A program made the translations under genes and the position numbers. A stretch of 64,000 bases of DNA from Orbilia blumenaviensis. Lineage: Eukaryota; Ascomycota; Orbiliomycetes; Orbiliales; Orbiliaceae. The notes below the pieces were generated by a model, which saw nothing but the letters and a program-made list of their open reading frames with translations, was not told the origin of the DNA and did no database searches. The stretch's first letter is position 1. Each line of letters starts with the position of its first letter. Positions 31,620-45,650 of the stretch are shown here, piece after piece. The stretch is taken from NCBI GenBank assembly GCA_036872755.1, contig JAVHNS010000012.1, positions 496,001 to 560,000 of the forward strand, in the 5' to 3' direction.

Positions 31620-34600
31620 CTTTCTTTCTGAGAGTCGAGTTTCTAATCCTCTTCGCCCCTTGGCCTTCGAATCGAATCGTCTTCCTGGGACGGGCGGGCG
31701 TCAGATGTTTGCAACTCTGCAAAGTTCTGCTTCCAGTAGTCGCAAGCAGGCAGTAGATATCAGCGATGGGCCAATCGCAGTGGGGGGATGTCACAGTCGG
31801 TTCGTCTTGTTAACTTGAATTTCTGCAGCTGGAAGGTGGCGGAGAATGCCCCCATCCAGAATTAGCGCCCGCTCCGAATGTTTCTTCGGTGGGGATCAGT
31901 GGAATGTTCGATGCCTATGCAGTGCAATTTTTTCCGATGTGAAAAAAGTTACGGCAAATGCGATGGCCGATGAGAGCTTATTCCCGAGTTGAGATGAAGT
32001 CGAGTTGGATGTTGGTTTGATCAAATAGGTCTATAGAGCGATTATAATTATGCCGGAAGGCCAGAGTCGATGGTATGATAGTATCGCTCTAGACTCAGCT
32101 TCAGACCCTGGATTCAAAATTCAATTCAACATCCGAAATATTTAATCCTTCTGACTAGCTTAGTAGTAGAAGTATACTAGACCATACACCCAAATCTGCA
32201 GGTCAGTGCCGGTCCAGCCAACTAGCTAACAGGAGTCTGTCACCGGACTTCCTTTTCTTTGGGACGACCCTCTTTAAGCTCCTGTGCCCGTCTCCTTTTT
32301 TAATTTTTCTTTCCCCCGCCCTGTCGGTACCAGCTGTTCATTAGGGTCGTCAATAGTGTCCTCTTTCTGTCCTGCTAAGCTGTCTACGGCCGTAGATTCG
32401 AACCTTCCAAGCCCTACCAACGTAATGACCCAGTCTTATGGGTAGCTAACTAAGCCGGAAACTCCGTTAGTCAGAAACAATCAAGAACCCGCTGGTTCGG
32501 CCTCAAAGATGGATGGAGAAATGAGATAATTCGAAGTATATGTAGGAGATGTTTGCTATCTGCAGGCGGGCACAATTGTACAAACAGAAAGAAAGAAAGA
32601 AAGGCACAGATGGATCCTACACCGACATCTAGGATGTCACGCTTCAGGTACCCGGGCCCACCGATTTATATAACATCTAGATGAAGAGACGTCTTGGTAT
32701 TTCGATATTACCGTCTTCTTGCAGGGCTTGTCATGCCCACCCCTCTCCTTTTTTAAAAAAAGGCGCCCACTTTTTTTTTTGTGGATCGTGACAGCTCCGA
32801 TATTATATTACTCCTCTGACCATTTCAGTTATAATTTCAATTGCAATGGCAATTGCAAGGTCCTCGTGTTTATGTTATACAATCGAAATTCCCGGATGAA
32901 GTTAGTTAACCGGGTCATGCATTTCGCATTTCTCCATACGAGCGAGCGACTCGGACCTCCTCTAGCTCTCGCTCGGTTTTTCTCCCTCCTTCCGCCGCCC
33001 TGTCGATATTACCAGGCGTATATCTCGTGACGGCAAAATGCGAAAACGAACGCATGTCATGCAGCACAGGCAGGAACAGGAACAGGAACAGGAACACACG
33101 CACAATTGATGCCATGTTTCGTGGGGATACAACTCTGGATGCGCCCCCCCTAGTATCCCAAAAACCATTGGCCATCGAAAATCACAACCTCTTTTATCCA
33201 AGCCGCGCCTACGCAAGAAACCAAATCACTCCTGATTGCGCTCTGATTGCGCTCGGGACCGTCTTTTCACAATTTGCTGGAAAACGCGGGTGTCTTGTGG
33301 GACCCGAGGTTCAGATGCGACCAATCCAAACCAATGACCTCTTAGCTCCTCGAGCTCGCAAACTCTTCCAGAACTCTTATAAAAGACTGCTGTGGAGAAA
33401 TCAGGATCCGTGGAAGCAAACTCCCCTAGTTATCTCCAAGCTGTCAGCTGAACTGCCGTACCCTGGCTCGGTCAAGGAACAATGCAGTTGAAGACAATGG
33501 TCTGGGCGGCATCCGTATATGCAATGCAGAGAAACAAAAAACTCTGTTTTTTAACAGGAACTTCCGTTTCAGTGGAAGCTTTCTCCACAAGAGCGCCATG
33601 GGCGGGAGAATATTCGAAGGAAGCTTTAGCTCTTCGTGAATGTTGGTTTTAGGGCGAGAAGAATGTTAGGAAGCCCCTCTTCACAGCATCGTTGCTCAAA
33701 CAATCGACCCCTTCAATCTAGAATCGAATCGAATCGTGCATGCGGTTGCAAACCAACTGCATTTCTGACACTTCTGACATGCAAAGATTCAAACCCCCTT
33801 CACATCAAGAAAACAACGTTACATATCACTTCTCTTGTCGGTTGGATTGTGCTCTTCAAGGTCACGCTGACGACAGCTAAAGGGTAGTGCGGGTCCAGAG
33901 GTTGGGTTCAGGAACCCAAGCTCGACCTACCATCCAGAAAGGGGCAACATATCCTTTTTACCCCTTCGTTTTCTGACAAAGAAAGCTCCCACGTTTTTCT
34001 CGCTAGCTGACTCGTTTCTGCCGTCCTGGTGTGGTAGCGTCATTTCAACCGGAAAAGCAAGCCAAAGAATCATTCTCCTGCATGTGCGGGTTGCACTAGC
34101 TGCACTGCCATCAGAGGGGGAGAGAAAGGTGTGACTTCCACCGCAGGAAATTCCGCTCTAAGGTTTTCTCATGGTGACAATTTGTTCCTGTTGGTATGCA
34201 CATATATGCATCTACAGTAGCAGCAGCAGCAGAACATAAAAGGGCTTTTCTTAGAACAAACATTCACCATCGCATTACCCCTTTTCACGCCGTGTCATGT
34301 TAGTTTCATTAAACTCGAACCGTGCTATCCCGATATCGTGTGATCGATAAGAGAAAGAAAAAGAGAGGTGCCGCAAGAGGGTGTGGTCAAGCCCGCTCAC
34401 TCATCTCCGCGCGTGCCCCACTATCGGTATCTGCCACGAAATTAAAGATTCCTCGTGTTCGGATAACGGCCTTCAAGGATTTTTAATTTTTTTTTATTTT
34501 ATTATTATTTTGGTTTGTTCTTCTCTTTTAAAATTCTAGAATTCCTCGGCTTCTCGTCATGGAATAACATCGGATGGAAATTCATCAGAGACGACTGAGG

Positions 34601-37600
34601 CTGTCATGATCTACATACCGCAAGGCGTAATAGCTAGGTCGCTACCCATAATTTATCGGATGAACCTTCCCCAGTAATATACTTCGTTGAGGCTGAATTA
34701 TTACTTGCATCCAAGAGGGAGAAAAACCACAATATACACATTTATATTGGTACCTCATGGACAAGGGGATATGGAACGGCGTTCCGAGTCCGATATATTA
34801 CATTATCCTTCGAAACCTATTTCGATCTGTATCAATATCTGCTTCCAACAGCCTTTAGACAATTTGATCAGAGACATACGCCTTAAGCCGGCCAACTTTA
34901 TCTCTAACAATGGGTTAGTATTAATATACCATATGTCGATCTGGGACTAACTGAAGCCGTATGATATTAATGAAGGGGATATCTGGCTCAGGGTCCAAAT
35001 ATCGTCACTTGATGCGTACTTATACCAACCCACCGGTCTTGGAAGTAACAGTTTAATATTGCGGGGAGGGGTATGTGGACACCTGGCCAGGCCAGGTTCG
35101 TCTACATACAATGCATGCAGTGTCGACATATATGTATGTCTCGACCGAAGGGCCTCATGTCTCAGCGAATAATATCCGGATTTCTAAGGTTTGTTAGTAA
35201 TTTCTCCTTTTAGATGAGGCGGCGACCAGTCAAGATCAGAAGTGGCCTCGCCTTAGCCACAGACCTGAAAAACCGTCAAGCCACCACTTTCCGCGGGAGA
35301 AACCTGAGCTTACCCTGGTTAAGAGTTTACGACACCAGCTACCAGGTCATTGTTGACAACTTGCCTGCCCTTTTTTCCGTCCGTCGCATTGAGGTGTCTA
35401 GATTTTTGACATTTGTTCGGTGGAACCGAGTCTCAATGCAAGGGCAGACCCGAGTTTGAGGGAGGGAGTGTATCATGGTTTCGAAAGAGGCAGGTAGTAA
35501 ATGGCGGCAACCGACTTTTTTTTGATACGGTTGGATATCAGCATCTCTCAAGGAGACATCAATATCATCACAACTCCCCAAATAACATCAACTTCCCAAC
35601 TTATCTCTCGAAAACCCGCCGCGGTTCCGAATGGGATTCTTTGCGGCTGCCAGCCATACATACATGCATTCTCTATTAAAACCTGCATGCATAAAAAGTT
35701 AACAGCTTCGAGAGTTTCCTCTTGCCCCCCACTTTCCACACAGCAGCGGATATAAACAATGATGCCCACGGATGAGTACCCGGTATCTGATATGCTCTGG
35801 ACGAAAAAAAAAAAAAAGTCCCCCCGGTTTCGGTGGGGCCGGCGAACCTCATTCCATCCCTTGGTCCCCTGTCAGATCACTGCAAGCAGCGACATTTTGA
35901 TTATAACATTTGCGTCGCGCGCCGGAGCTTTCCAGATTAATAGTCTGGAGATATAGACTTTTATATTTAGAGACAGAACAGACCTGGTGTAAACCAATCG
36001 GCGCCTTCGGAGGTTTGGAACGATCTTGTTTCCGGAGCCCGGGGCGGCATTTATTTTCAATGTTGTTTAATCCACCGTCTGGCCGCACCACGCGCCCGTC
36101 TTTACGCTGGGTAGTCGTAGAATGATTTTTAGTGGACCAAATCTCGATTTCGTGGATAATGGGGGAATTCGAATTAAGAAAGAGCGACTTGACTCGACAA
36201 GACTCTGTGTGTATTAGCTCTTTCGTTTACCCCACAATGCAATGCATAAGGAAAAAACCGCTAATTATAGCGAATTGTAAAGGCAAAAAAAAGAGCGCTG
36301 CATTGTTGATTTGCAAGCAGGGTAGTTCCATGTAGGGCTCAAGCCACTTGTTGTGGTCGAGTGGCTAGAACTTCCAGGCTGCTTTCACCTCATCACAATT
36401 CAATTGAGATCAACCCAAGGCTTCCACCGTGACTAGGGCTAACATATATCAATCGGGGCTTAAGATCGTCGAATTAAATCTGCAGCGAGGGAGCCAAGCA
36501 AAAGGCGAGAAAGAGCCCTAAGGCCTTAAGGCCCCGGGCAAAATTTTCCTTGACCGTGCCGTCTACCCAACCGAGTCACCATCGCCACGTCACAAATTTC
36601 TAAAAACAAAAAAGAAAAAGAAAGAAAGCTGTGAAAGGGTGGCGATGGTTGACGATGCTGTACCGTCGATTTATGCACGAGCGACAATCGGAGGGCGGAT
36701 GGACTTCATACATGTAGAGATGGAAGAGTATTGGTAACACGCACTCCGTTTTAAGTAACCAGATGCTGCAGAATCCTTTCCGTTGGTCGACGGTGATGGA
36801 GCAAAAGCTTGTAAGGTTATACTTTTTGAATGGCGAGCCGCCTCCGTGCTCCGTTGAGGTTGGCTGGTGCTTTGGCGAGATTAAGCCAGCTAAAAACAAG
36901 ATGTTTAACCCTGTACATGTTAGACTTCCCTATCGTTTGGATACGAAATTTCGAACACCGAACTTAGGCACTGCACTCATCCAGAGCTCTAACGTGGGGC
37001 TCACATCTGACCGGCTCCTGATGTATCTTGTGGAAATTAGCACACTCATGGAGTTGTCGCGTCGATCAATAACAACATCACGCTTTTTTCCCAGATCGAA
37101 TCGAGTAGCGCTGTCGACGCGCTTCGCTTCGAGAGTCAGGTCCCACCGCATGGCATGGTTCTGAAAGAGAGGGGGCGGAACTCCCGGGTGGGAAAAAGTA
37201 TGCCCGCTCCTGCGGCTGATGGGCTCCTGCATGAATGCTGTACAACGACGAATGCTTCTTCGACGATGATTGCTGTTCAGGAAACAGCGTATACACATCG
37301 AGCCAATCCGCAGGATCTAGGTGAGGTAAACGAAACAAGGTTTGACAGCCGTTCTACGGCGCTCATGATATCAGACCACGAAGAGAAGACAAAATACCAT
37401 GACCTGTGTGCCAATGGGAACTATCAGGGGCCCGCCCTGGTAAGCCATTCGAACCGAGAGGATACGGAGTCTTTTGAGATGCCAACCTCTCGATGCAAGA
37501 TGCTGAATTTTATGGTTTTGTTTCTTTTTTTCTTCTGCTCATTCTGTATCGATCGCATTTCATTCTTCGAAGCTTTTCCCCTCGTGTCCAAACAGGGTAT

Positions 37601-39812
37601 ATCCTCTTCAATACAAATTGACTCGGTTGACTGTAATATTAATATATTCTGATACATGTGGACGTCATGGCAGTCGGGAAGAATGTTTGGGGGTATCAAT
37701 TTTTTTTCCTCCTTGACAATGTTCCGACAACAATCGATCCAGCTTGAATCATCTCCTGGATTTCTGCTTCGCTTTTCCGGATGCTAGATCAACCGGGGGG
37801 CAGTAGTTTGGATGAGCCAATGCAAGATGGGGGCTAGTGATTCGTCCATGGCAGATTCCGATCCGCTTCCTTTCCAATTTAGTCCACAGAATTGAAGAGC
37901 GCCGGACATCGCGGAAGCACTTTTGAGTGCCCCAAGAGTCCAGCCCAGATGCACAAGAAAAACAGTGAATGGGTCTTCGAAACAATGACACGCACTGCAA
38001 ATTTCTTTCCTAACGCCGTGTGCCCTAGTTAAGTTGCTACTATTAACATGCACACGTTCGCCCGCCCCTTATCAGTGGGATGGGATGCGTCCCACCTGTA
38101 CAGTGTGCTTTTGGTGAGTGATATCTCTGTTGTTTAATTGAAAACCCAATGACCTGCCTGCCTCCGTCGATAGCGTAGAATTATCGACCAGGTAGAAGAA
38201 ACCTGTCTAAGTCCGAAGGGTACCTAGCTTGCCCACCCCCTGCACTGCCTGTGCCCTGGGGTGTGGATCGCGATCGACCGAGTAGGTGATGGGTTCGCGG
38301 GCTATAGAAGAGACTTAATAATAGAGTGCTGTTAAGATATGATATTGGTATGATGCCGGTGTGTAAATTACGATTACGATAGCGGTAGTGTTCGAAAAGA
38401 TTTGGTTCCTCAACATGACAGTCTAGCGTCTATTAGAGTCTAATTGTAAATTGTGAAGTGCCGATTGTCTCGCCCACCCAGCTGTGCTGTCCCGGCGCTC
38501 TGACATGACATGGTGTATTCGGAAGCCGGATTTTACACAAAAATACCACGCCAACGACGACAATCTTGCAAAATGCAAAAAGGACTGCATTATGCATCGT
38601 GAAAACAGCCAACTAACGGCCAACCTTGTTACCCATAGCTTCGGTTCAATTAACAAGGGCAATCCGGATTACCCGTCTCAAAACAACGGTCCCAACAGAT
38701 CGCGATGATAGTGCCTCTTGGATGCATGGCATCAGCAACAAAAGCTCGAGCATCAGAAACGAAAACAGCAGATCGAGTAAGTGGAAGGAGTCCCGCTTGA
38801 TTTCATTCGGTTTTCGATTTGCAAGGTTTGTTCTTGCGTACGCAGGCAGCCCGGGAGCAGATAAATTTCGATCGGGGCCATTGGCTGAAGCGAGGACTGT
38901 CCAGGACGGTATGCACATAGAACGGGTCCCAAAAGCAAATACGGGGCAGCAGCGGCGGACGGGTACCCCCAAAGCAAGAGGAGCCAGAGAGGGCGAGCAA
39001 AGAGAAAGACGCCCGGGCTTTTTCTTATTTTTCGTTTTTCTTCGTCATATTGTTTTATATTTGGGACATCTCGCCGCCAGTTGGTGTTTTCGGTGCGCCA
39101 GGCAAAACCAATTTATATATTTTTCCTTCCCGTTCGAGGGCACCAGCACTCAGCATAACTAGAACAGAGGACCCTCCTGCTGCTGTTCATAATTTAAAAT
39201 AAAAAAATATTATCGACGACGACGACATTCGTTCTTTTTTTTTTTTTTTGCTGGTCGACCGCTCACTCGTTCGTTCGTTCTTCTATAAATATATATAATT
39301 AGCAAAGCTGTTCGATCGTTTCGACGACCTACTACTCACCTACTACTAATTTCGCTCGCTGGGACCCACGTGGAGGCTGGAGCGTGCCATTCGAATTCCA
39401 ACAGTACAGCAAAAGGTCCGGGACAGGTAGTTTCTCAAAAGAAGAGACATCCCAGCCAAAAAAGGCTCACTCGCTAGCTTGCGTCCTTATACCGACGAAA
39501 AAGGCCGACTATAGTTCGCAAATTGCTTCAATCACTATCTTCTTGTCTATTTTTTATTTCTTCAAAAAAAAAATTTTGTTTAATTTTTATTTATTTTTAA
39601 TTCCTCTAGTTCTCGTTATCGCGAGGAAAGAGAGAGACTTGCTGTCGGGGTTCGAATTCGTCATCCGGTTTAACGTCTTCGGGGTTGGCTGCAATCGATC
39701 AAAGGAAAGCGAAAGCCGGCTGTGCACACACCAAAAGTTACACCTAACCGCCCCGTCCAACATTCCTGATAGTATCTAGTTTCTAGTATTATCACTATCA
39801 CCGTTCACGAAG

Positions 39813-39837
<25 letters not shown>
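39813..39837. repeat. Poly(A) run of 25
   Basis: An uninterrupted run of 25 A about 320 nt upstream of the polyQ gene start, probably in its promoter or leader. Confidence 0.9.
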
Positions 39838-39844
<7 letters not shown>

Positions 39845-40153
39845 TTCAATCCGGATCGTCTAGCTGTTACAATGCATCTTTGATTCACCCATTACGACAC
39901 TATCCCGCCCAAATACTTGAGCGTTCGCAGGGAATTGCCTGCTATCCGAAATTAGTCTTTACACTACTCCCTCTTCTGGCCCGCTCTTCAAAATACCACA
40001 CCTCCTACCAACACATTACTCGTAATCTATAATACGCCCATCCTCCCAAACAACAACAACTACAACCTAAGTTCAGTCCCATTTACCTGAGATAGATATC
40101 TAGTAGTATCACGTCGTCGCCGCCGGCTTGATAATACCCTCAGTCTTTTTAAA

Positions 40154-42145
40154 ATGCTGGCCTCTCGCTCTATTCATAATTCCCTGACGTCCTTGGGCGG
40201 AAATCCTGGAGGTGGACCATATCCAACGGCTCCAGTTGGTCCTCTTCTGATACCTCAACACGATATCTTGCCGCCGAAGAGGTCTCCCTCGCTCTCACCG
40301 AAACCTCGTACTTCGCGATATTCTTCTCAGCCCAGACGGTCTTCCCCTCCTTCGCATCCTCCACAACAACAACAACAGCAGCAGCAGCAGCAGCAGCAGA
40401 GACGGCCGTCGCCTCCTTCACATGCTGGCTCATATGGTCCCGGTCCTGGATCCGCTCCGGTTTCTCCTAGACCGGTTCCAAATCCAGCCACTGGGTTTCC
40501 ATCTTTTACAGCTGGTAGAAATGTATGTTTTCAAAGAAAAATCCATGTTATTATTTTTTTAAATCCGTTGTATCATAATATTGACGGTAAATTACTATCA
40601 TTTTTAGTTCCAATCGGAAATGCAATTGCAAAACATAATCAATTGGCAAACCGTCATTTCGAGAAATCTATTCGACGATCCGCCAACATACCAATCCGTT
40701 CTCATTTTCCTCCTCCCATCCGTTCCATCTCCATCCGTAAATAATTTTGTCAAGCAAATTCTCAATACACCAGATCATATCGTGCATTTGAACAAATGCT
40801 GGGAGATCTTAAAACGGAACGATCGGGAGGAGTTGGTTTCTTTCGGACTGCCAGAGCAAGTCGGCGAAATTAGATTTGAGATCTACAGGATGTGGCTCAT
40901 GGTCCGTCTTGCATGGAGGATCGTGCAGGCGCTAAAGAACGCCAAAGGTGGTAGCAGAATAGCAGAATGCGGAGAATTCATCATGCACGTTATCGAGACG
41001 AACAAGACTGTGTCACCCGAAAAGTTTGTAAGTTTATAACCCCTTTTCCGACCACGAGCTGATTTCCGGAACCCGCCGAGTCGGTAACTGAATTCAGCTG
41101 CCTGAACTGGACTTAATTTGCTTTAATCTATCATTTGAGAGGATGCTAACTTGGCAATGTCGCACAGGATCCAATCCCGTTACAAACACTGGCTTGCGCT
41201 TTAACATATCCTCATCCGTCTATGTCCCTAGAGTCAAAGATTAAGGATAGTGTTACACCGCTTCAGAGAAATGACCGTGACATGATGGCGATAGAATACT
41301 TTGAGATGGGATTCCCGCCAGGTGATGCATCTTCTCTGTACCTACCTTCGAGTGTTTACGCCAGGGCGCACCAAGCCCGGCTATACCGTCGGTTAGAGTT
41401 GACCCCGGAAGCTGAAGAAGTTGAACAAAGTATACGCGCATGGTGGGGCAAGGTTGGCCGTACTATGATGCCAAAGGCCAGGTTTACAGACTTGGTCCTG
41501 TCTGAAGGCGAGGCGCCGTATGATAATATCATCCTGAAGAGTATCGACGGATTCTTCGAAAAGAGAAGTGAGAATGGAAGCAGCAACGGTGCCGAAGAGG
41601 GTGATTCGAACTCTGGCCGAGATAGTGGCATTGATGTTGGACCGGTCCACGAGGAAGCTATTGAACGGAAACCGGGTCCACGCCCAATCTCGCAGCGACC
41701 CCCAATCCGACCAATGCAACAGTCATCCCGAAAGACCTCACCAGTCCGGGGCGACCAACCGGACCAAAGGCTTCAGCAAAAGCGTTCAAATGGTGCTTTG
41801 CCGCCACTTAAGCCATATAATCCTCAGTTGCCCAGTGCATCGACACCCGCTACTGAGCTTCCTCTCCCACCCCGAAAGTCATACCAAAATCAAGTTCCTT
41901 CTCCGCGTATGCAACAAGCCCCACAACAACCTCCACAGCAATTCCAAAACCAACCATACCCATCACGTCCTCAATATCAGACCGGGTCGGCATCAGCACT
42001 CCCGGTCCCGAGGCCGCACGGCGGGCCGCACCCATACGATGACTACACTGGATCCTCTGACAGCTTAAACAGCGAGAAGGATAGTGGAAAATCCAAGGTG
42101 CGAGCTAGCATTGGTGCTAAGTTTGGTTTCCGTCGAAGGAGTTGA
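40154..42145 (+). CDS. Conserved fungal protein with polyQ and Pro-rich tracts, unknown function
   Basis: Three exons (40154-40522, 40608-41027, 41168-42145), all joined in phase 0, give 588 aa. The N-terminal 120 residues are disordered, Ser/Pro-rich, with a run of 12 Gln near 71-82. A folded helical region of about 200 residues follows (LQNIINWQTVISRNLFDDPPTYQ; HIVHLNKCWEILKRND; EYFEMGFPPGDASSLY; RLYRRLELTPEAEEVEQSI). The last 170 residues are again disordered, Pro- and Gln-rich, ending in a basic GAKFGFRRRS. I do not recognise the family. The long gene-free stretch upstream and the low-complexity flanks suit a regulated signalling or transcriptional protein, but this is inference. Confidence 0.75.
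40365..40402 (+). repeat. CAA/CAG repeat coding for polyglutamine
   Basis: A run of CAA then CAG codons encodes 12 glutamines in exon 1 of the gene at 40154. Mixed codons at its start and pure CAG at its end suggest recent slippage of the CAG part. Confidence 0.9.
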
Positions 42146-45100
42146 GCTCGATAACTCGTTTGCAACGTCAGCTTACGGCTGTATCCTAATATATTCCCTT
42201 TGTTAACTTGTAACGACATACATTCTTCATGATACGCCCACCATAGACTTCACTTCAACTCAAAAAAACTGGTTTTGGATGTTTCGGAAACACAAAATAC
42301 CTGGTATTCTTTTTCTTTGGAGGACTGGCATTCACAAGAAGCGAAAGCGAAAAATTATCTGTTCTTATATTTTAGTTTGCTTGCATTTGGGGAGTTTTTT
42401 GGTCTCTTTTTCTTCTTTCCTTTCGGCATTGCTATACCTTCCTTTATTCAGATTTCCTTTGTCAATATTTCCTTAGATACACACAAGTTACCCCACTGTA
42501 TGAGTGGCCTTTTTAACACGTTCAGGGGAGCTTTTACTTTACCTTTCTTTTTGGACCCTTTGGTCAAGTTGATGATCTAATGCTACATTTTTCTTCCTTT
42601 TCCTTTGTCGACTGCAAGCGTTCCCTAATTATAATGACCCTTCACTCATCGCCAGTTGAGGATATACATACCTTTTAACTTCTTTCGTGTATAACCTTTT
42701 TTCTCGTGCTTTGCTGTTTCTCTATATCCTCTTTTTCCCTCAAATACAATCGGTATTTCCCCGTTGTGAGGTAATTCCTTCCCGTACACGATACCCTAAG
42801 GTACTTTTTTCTAATTCTCCTTCATTTTCTTACTTTCTTTGGTTTTCTCTTCTTGGAAAAGCTTGGTATTTTTGATACATGCCCCTAGGCCTTTTCCTGT
42901 GGATAAAATTGTAATAACAAAAGATGTCATGAAAAGGGGTCGTAGAAGAGGAGAGAAGGAGAAGAGGTTTTTTTTTTTTTTTTGAGAATATAGATTCTTT
43001 TTTTCCTTTTGACCAACCTCTGGCCTCCGAGTAACGGTCTCCGAGTGATCGCATGACTTTCCAACAGTTCCGACCTCGCTATTCACGCCATAGCCTCATG
43101 CTCAAGGTCCCGTCTTTGATGCACGATGATGTATGGAGAGGTCGTCCGTGCAGAGAGTGGGCCGGGTAGCATCCGTACGGGTGGGTTTCTCCGAAATGAC
43201 GGGTTCCGACAAACGTTTTCAAAAAAATGAATTGGTTATGCGGCATGGAGACTTTTAAAAATAGGTACATGCCTCACTAAGTTAAGGTCTGAGAGCCACA
43301 GTGGGAGGCCTCAAGATCCTTGCAAGATATATCTCGAGATATATGCGTGAGAGTGCATGTATGGGGGAAACCGAAATGAAGGGTCGCATGGTTAGGGCTG
43401 AACGAGGACTCGAGTGACCATGTCATCGGCTAACCCGTTGTTCATTTTGTTCATAGGGCTGCTTGGACCCTCCTCTGAAGCGACTCAATTACATCCCATC
43501 TAACGATAATATGCATGCGAGTTCGTTTAATATTTCCTTCCAGAAGCTCTTTCGAAGCCGCGCTCCTCTCTTTTTCTCGCGAACTTGGTACTTGGTTCTG
43601 CATGATAACTCACCGATAGGCTTGGTGCATGCAGAAAAGAACACAACACTGTGGTGAAATTGTTGGATCTGCCACCGTCGCCGCCTTCCAGCCAATCAGA
43701 GGCTCCTGTACGTCGCAAATTTACCCATTTAGGGGCTAGTCTCCCCTGACTCGCTTGTGGAAAGCCATCATCTTTTGATGCTAAATTTGGCTGGATCTTA
43801 ATTCTTTCCCACCCCTGGCACGGGTTCATACTAAGAAACCTTTCCTTATTTTTGATATTCGAGAGGAAATCCAAAGTTGGAAGACATTTGAATCCTTTTG
43901 GGCTTGTGACGCTTTGCCTCCACAGACAAAAAAACCTCTCCTGGCCCTTGAGCGAATAGGACAAACGGCTACAGGGTTATCTAGACGGACAAGGACAAGC
44001 GTGTACCGTCGATACCGACCATCAGTAAGACCTAATAGACCCGCCACGCGAATCAAAACGAAACCCTGGTTGATCCAATCTTGGATAATAGCCTATGATC
44101 TTCGCGCATTGATGCATCGTGATATCAGTTCCCGTTCTTTTGACATACCAGCTGGGGAGGGTTACATCGGGGACCCAGCTAGTGGTACCGAGTCTACGGG
44201 ATCAAAGTGGAGAGGGGTGAGGTCAACGGTTCGCACAACGAACAAGTCAACTGAACTGGTGAACCCCATAATGATATTCCCCCGCGGAGAGTACCAGCGC
44301 CGCAAAGACTATATTCGTCTACAATATGTATGTACCAGATCATAGGCCCTTCTTGGGCTGCATGTTTGTGCATGTGTCGCATGCACAAGTTCCACAAGAG
44401 AGGAAAGCGACTGGGCTGTGGCAGGGAATACGTTAAAACATGTCCAGTCAATTTCTCCATGATCTCAAGGGTCCGGTTCAGATCGCGGACACAAAGACAT
44501 GAGGGGAGGGGCAGCCCGATCGAGCGGCAGCATGGTTGTATTCTGGGATCATACTTGCATGGATTCGGAAACTCCACTTACGTTCAAGAGCCTTTTTTTG
44601 GGGGGGAGTGGTCTACCTAAGGGACTTTGAACTTTTTTTACATCCCGCGTGAAGTTACCTTCCGGTGACCGCTAAAGGGCCTGATCTGGAGGCTTAGCCA
44701 AGTGGAGCGCGGGAAGACTTACATCGTGATGCTTTTGGGAATGATGCCGAAAGAAAAATAGACTCCACAGGAGAGATCGGGTTAGGTTCCGTGGTTTCAT
44801 AGTGATAGAGGTCTCATGTCTTCGAAGTTGTATAAATCTTGACGTCCCCATGCTCTGTGTGGTTTTTTTAATCAGTTCAAACATCACAATCACAACTTCA
44901 GAATCGGAAAGTTTTTTTTCTTTCTTTTCTTTTCCATTTGAAAGAAAGATATCTTCAAGCCGCGTACATGCGTATAATATTTTAATCATCCTTTTTTAAC
45001 TTTTTATCCTTTTTTTCTCCTAAGGGCATTTCACTCGCTCAGTGCTCCTTTGGTGAATTCATTCTTTTTATAATATATCCTTGATTACTTATTCAAAATT

Positions 45101-45650
45101 TGTAATCATTTTACAACGCCTTAAGCTTTTTTGGCCGTTTACTTTCGTTTCACAACAAATTACCCACGTCGTTCGTTGGCTCGTCTACGAGTTTGCTCAT
45201 TCGTCTACGGTGCACTTTCGTTTCTCTTTTGCTTGATTACCTATAATCGTCTTCGTATTTGGGGCTTTTATATATTTTCTCAGAAGCTATTATTTTTAAT
45301 ACTTTCGTTTTATCCTTTTCGATTACTTTTTAATATTCTTTTTATTTTTTATATTCTTCCTTTCTTTCTTAATAATCATCGAGAGCCCCTCCGGAGACTG
45401 CAGGAGTGGTTTGATACGACACGCGATACAATCAGTAATCTTTAATATCTTTCGTCGGAACTCCGCGATCAGAGACATATAAAAACGGTCTTTAGTGGAT
45501 CTGAAAATCTCGAAATTCGAATCAGAGATATCTGCAATACTACTATATTGACTTCAATCGAACAACCAAACGAACTCCTCAAACTACATACCCTCCTCAA
45601 ATAACTTTTTATATAAAGATCTATCTACCCACCTCCAAAAAAAAGTCAAA
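42146..45650. other. 3.5-kb intergenic region, no gene seen
   Basis: No frame here shows a domain or splice chain. The first kb is pyrimidine-rich with a run of 15 to 16 T near 42968. The last 600 nt (45000-45650) are T-rich on the plus strand and lead into the small Cys-rich gene, consistent with a long pyrimidine-rich promoter and leader. Confidence 0.5.

Larger units (their letters stand above)
29608..40153. other. 10.5-kb region without a supportable gene
   Basis: All reading frames here are short or unsupported: none shows a domain, a consistent exon chain or a repeated motif. The composition is uneven, with pyrimidine-rich flanks (29700-29960), long A or T runs, and simple repeats: (AAAAT)n near 31043-31069, AAAG near 32586-32604, (AGGAAC)4 near 33072-33096 and CAG near 34216-34232. 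It lies between two diverging genes, so it holds both promoters and possibly long leaders or noncoding RNA. The last kb before 40154 is pyrimidine-rich, as in fungal leaders. Confidence 0.55.

Noticed and set aside
33027..33491. 154-codon frame with Asn-Arg repeats
   Set aside because: The repeat comes from an (AGGAAC)n microsatellite; the rest has no protein-like pattern.
34216..34232. CAG triplet run as a coding repeat
   Set aside because: Lies in the gene-free region without an open frame; simple microsatellite.
36350..36430. tRNA-like gtggtcgagtggctaga
   Set aside because: Only an A-box-like match; no B box at the right distance and no acceptor pairing.
37440..37475. B-box-like GGTTCGAAT on the minus strand
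   Set aside because: No A box upstream and no cloverleaf can be drawn.
37155..37652. 165-codon plus-strand frame
   Set aside because: Overlaps several equal frames on the other strand, mixed composition, no domain.
38626..39162. 178-codon plus-strand frame
   Set aside because: No domain, low-complexity flanks, and frames of similar length overlap in antisense.
43914..44345. 143-codon plus-strand frame
   Set aside because: Arg-rich chance frame without ATG context or splice signals; antisense frames are as long.
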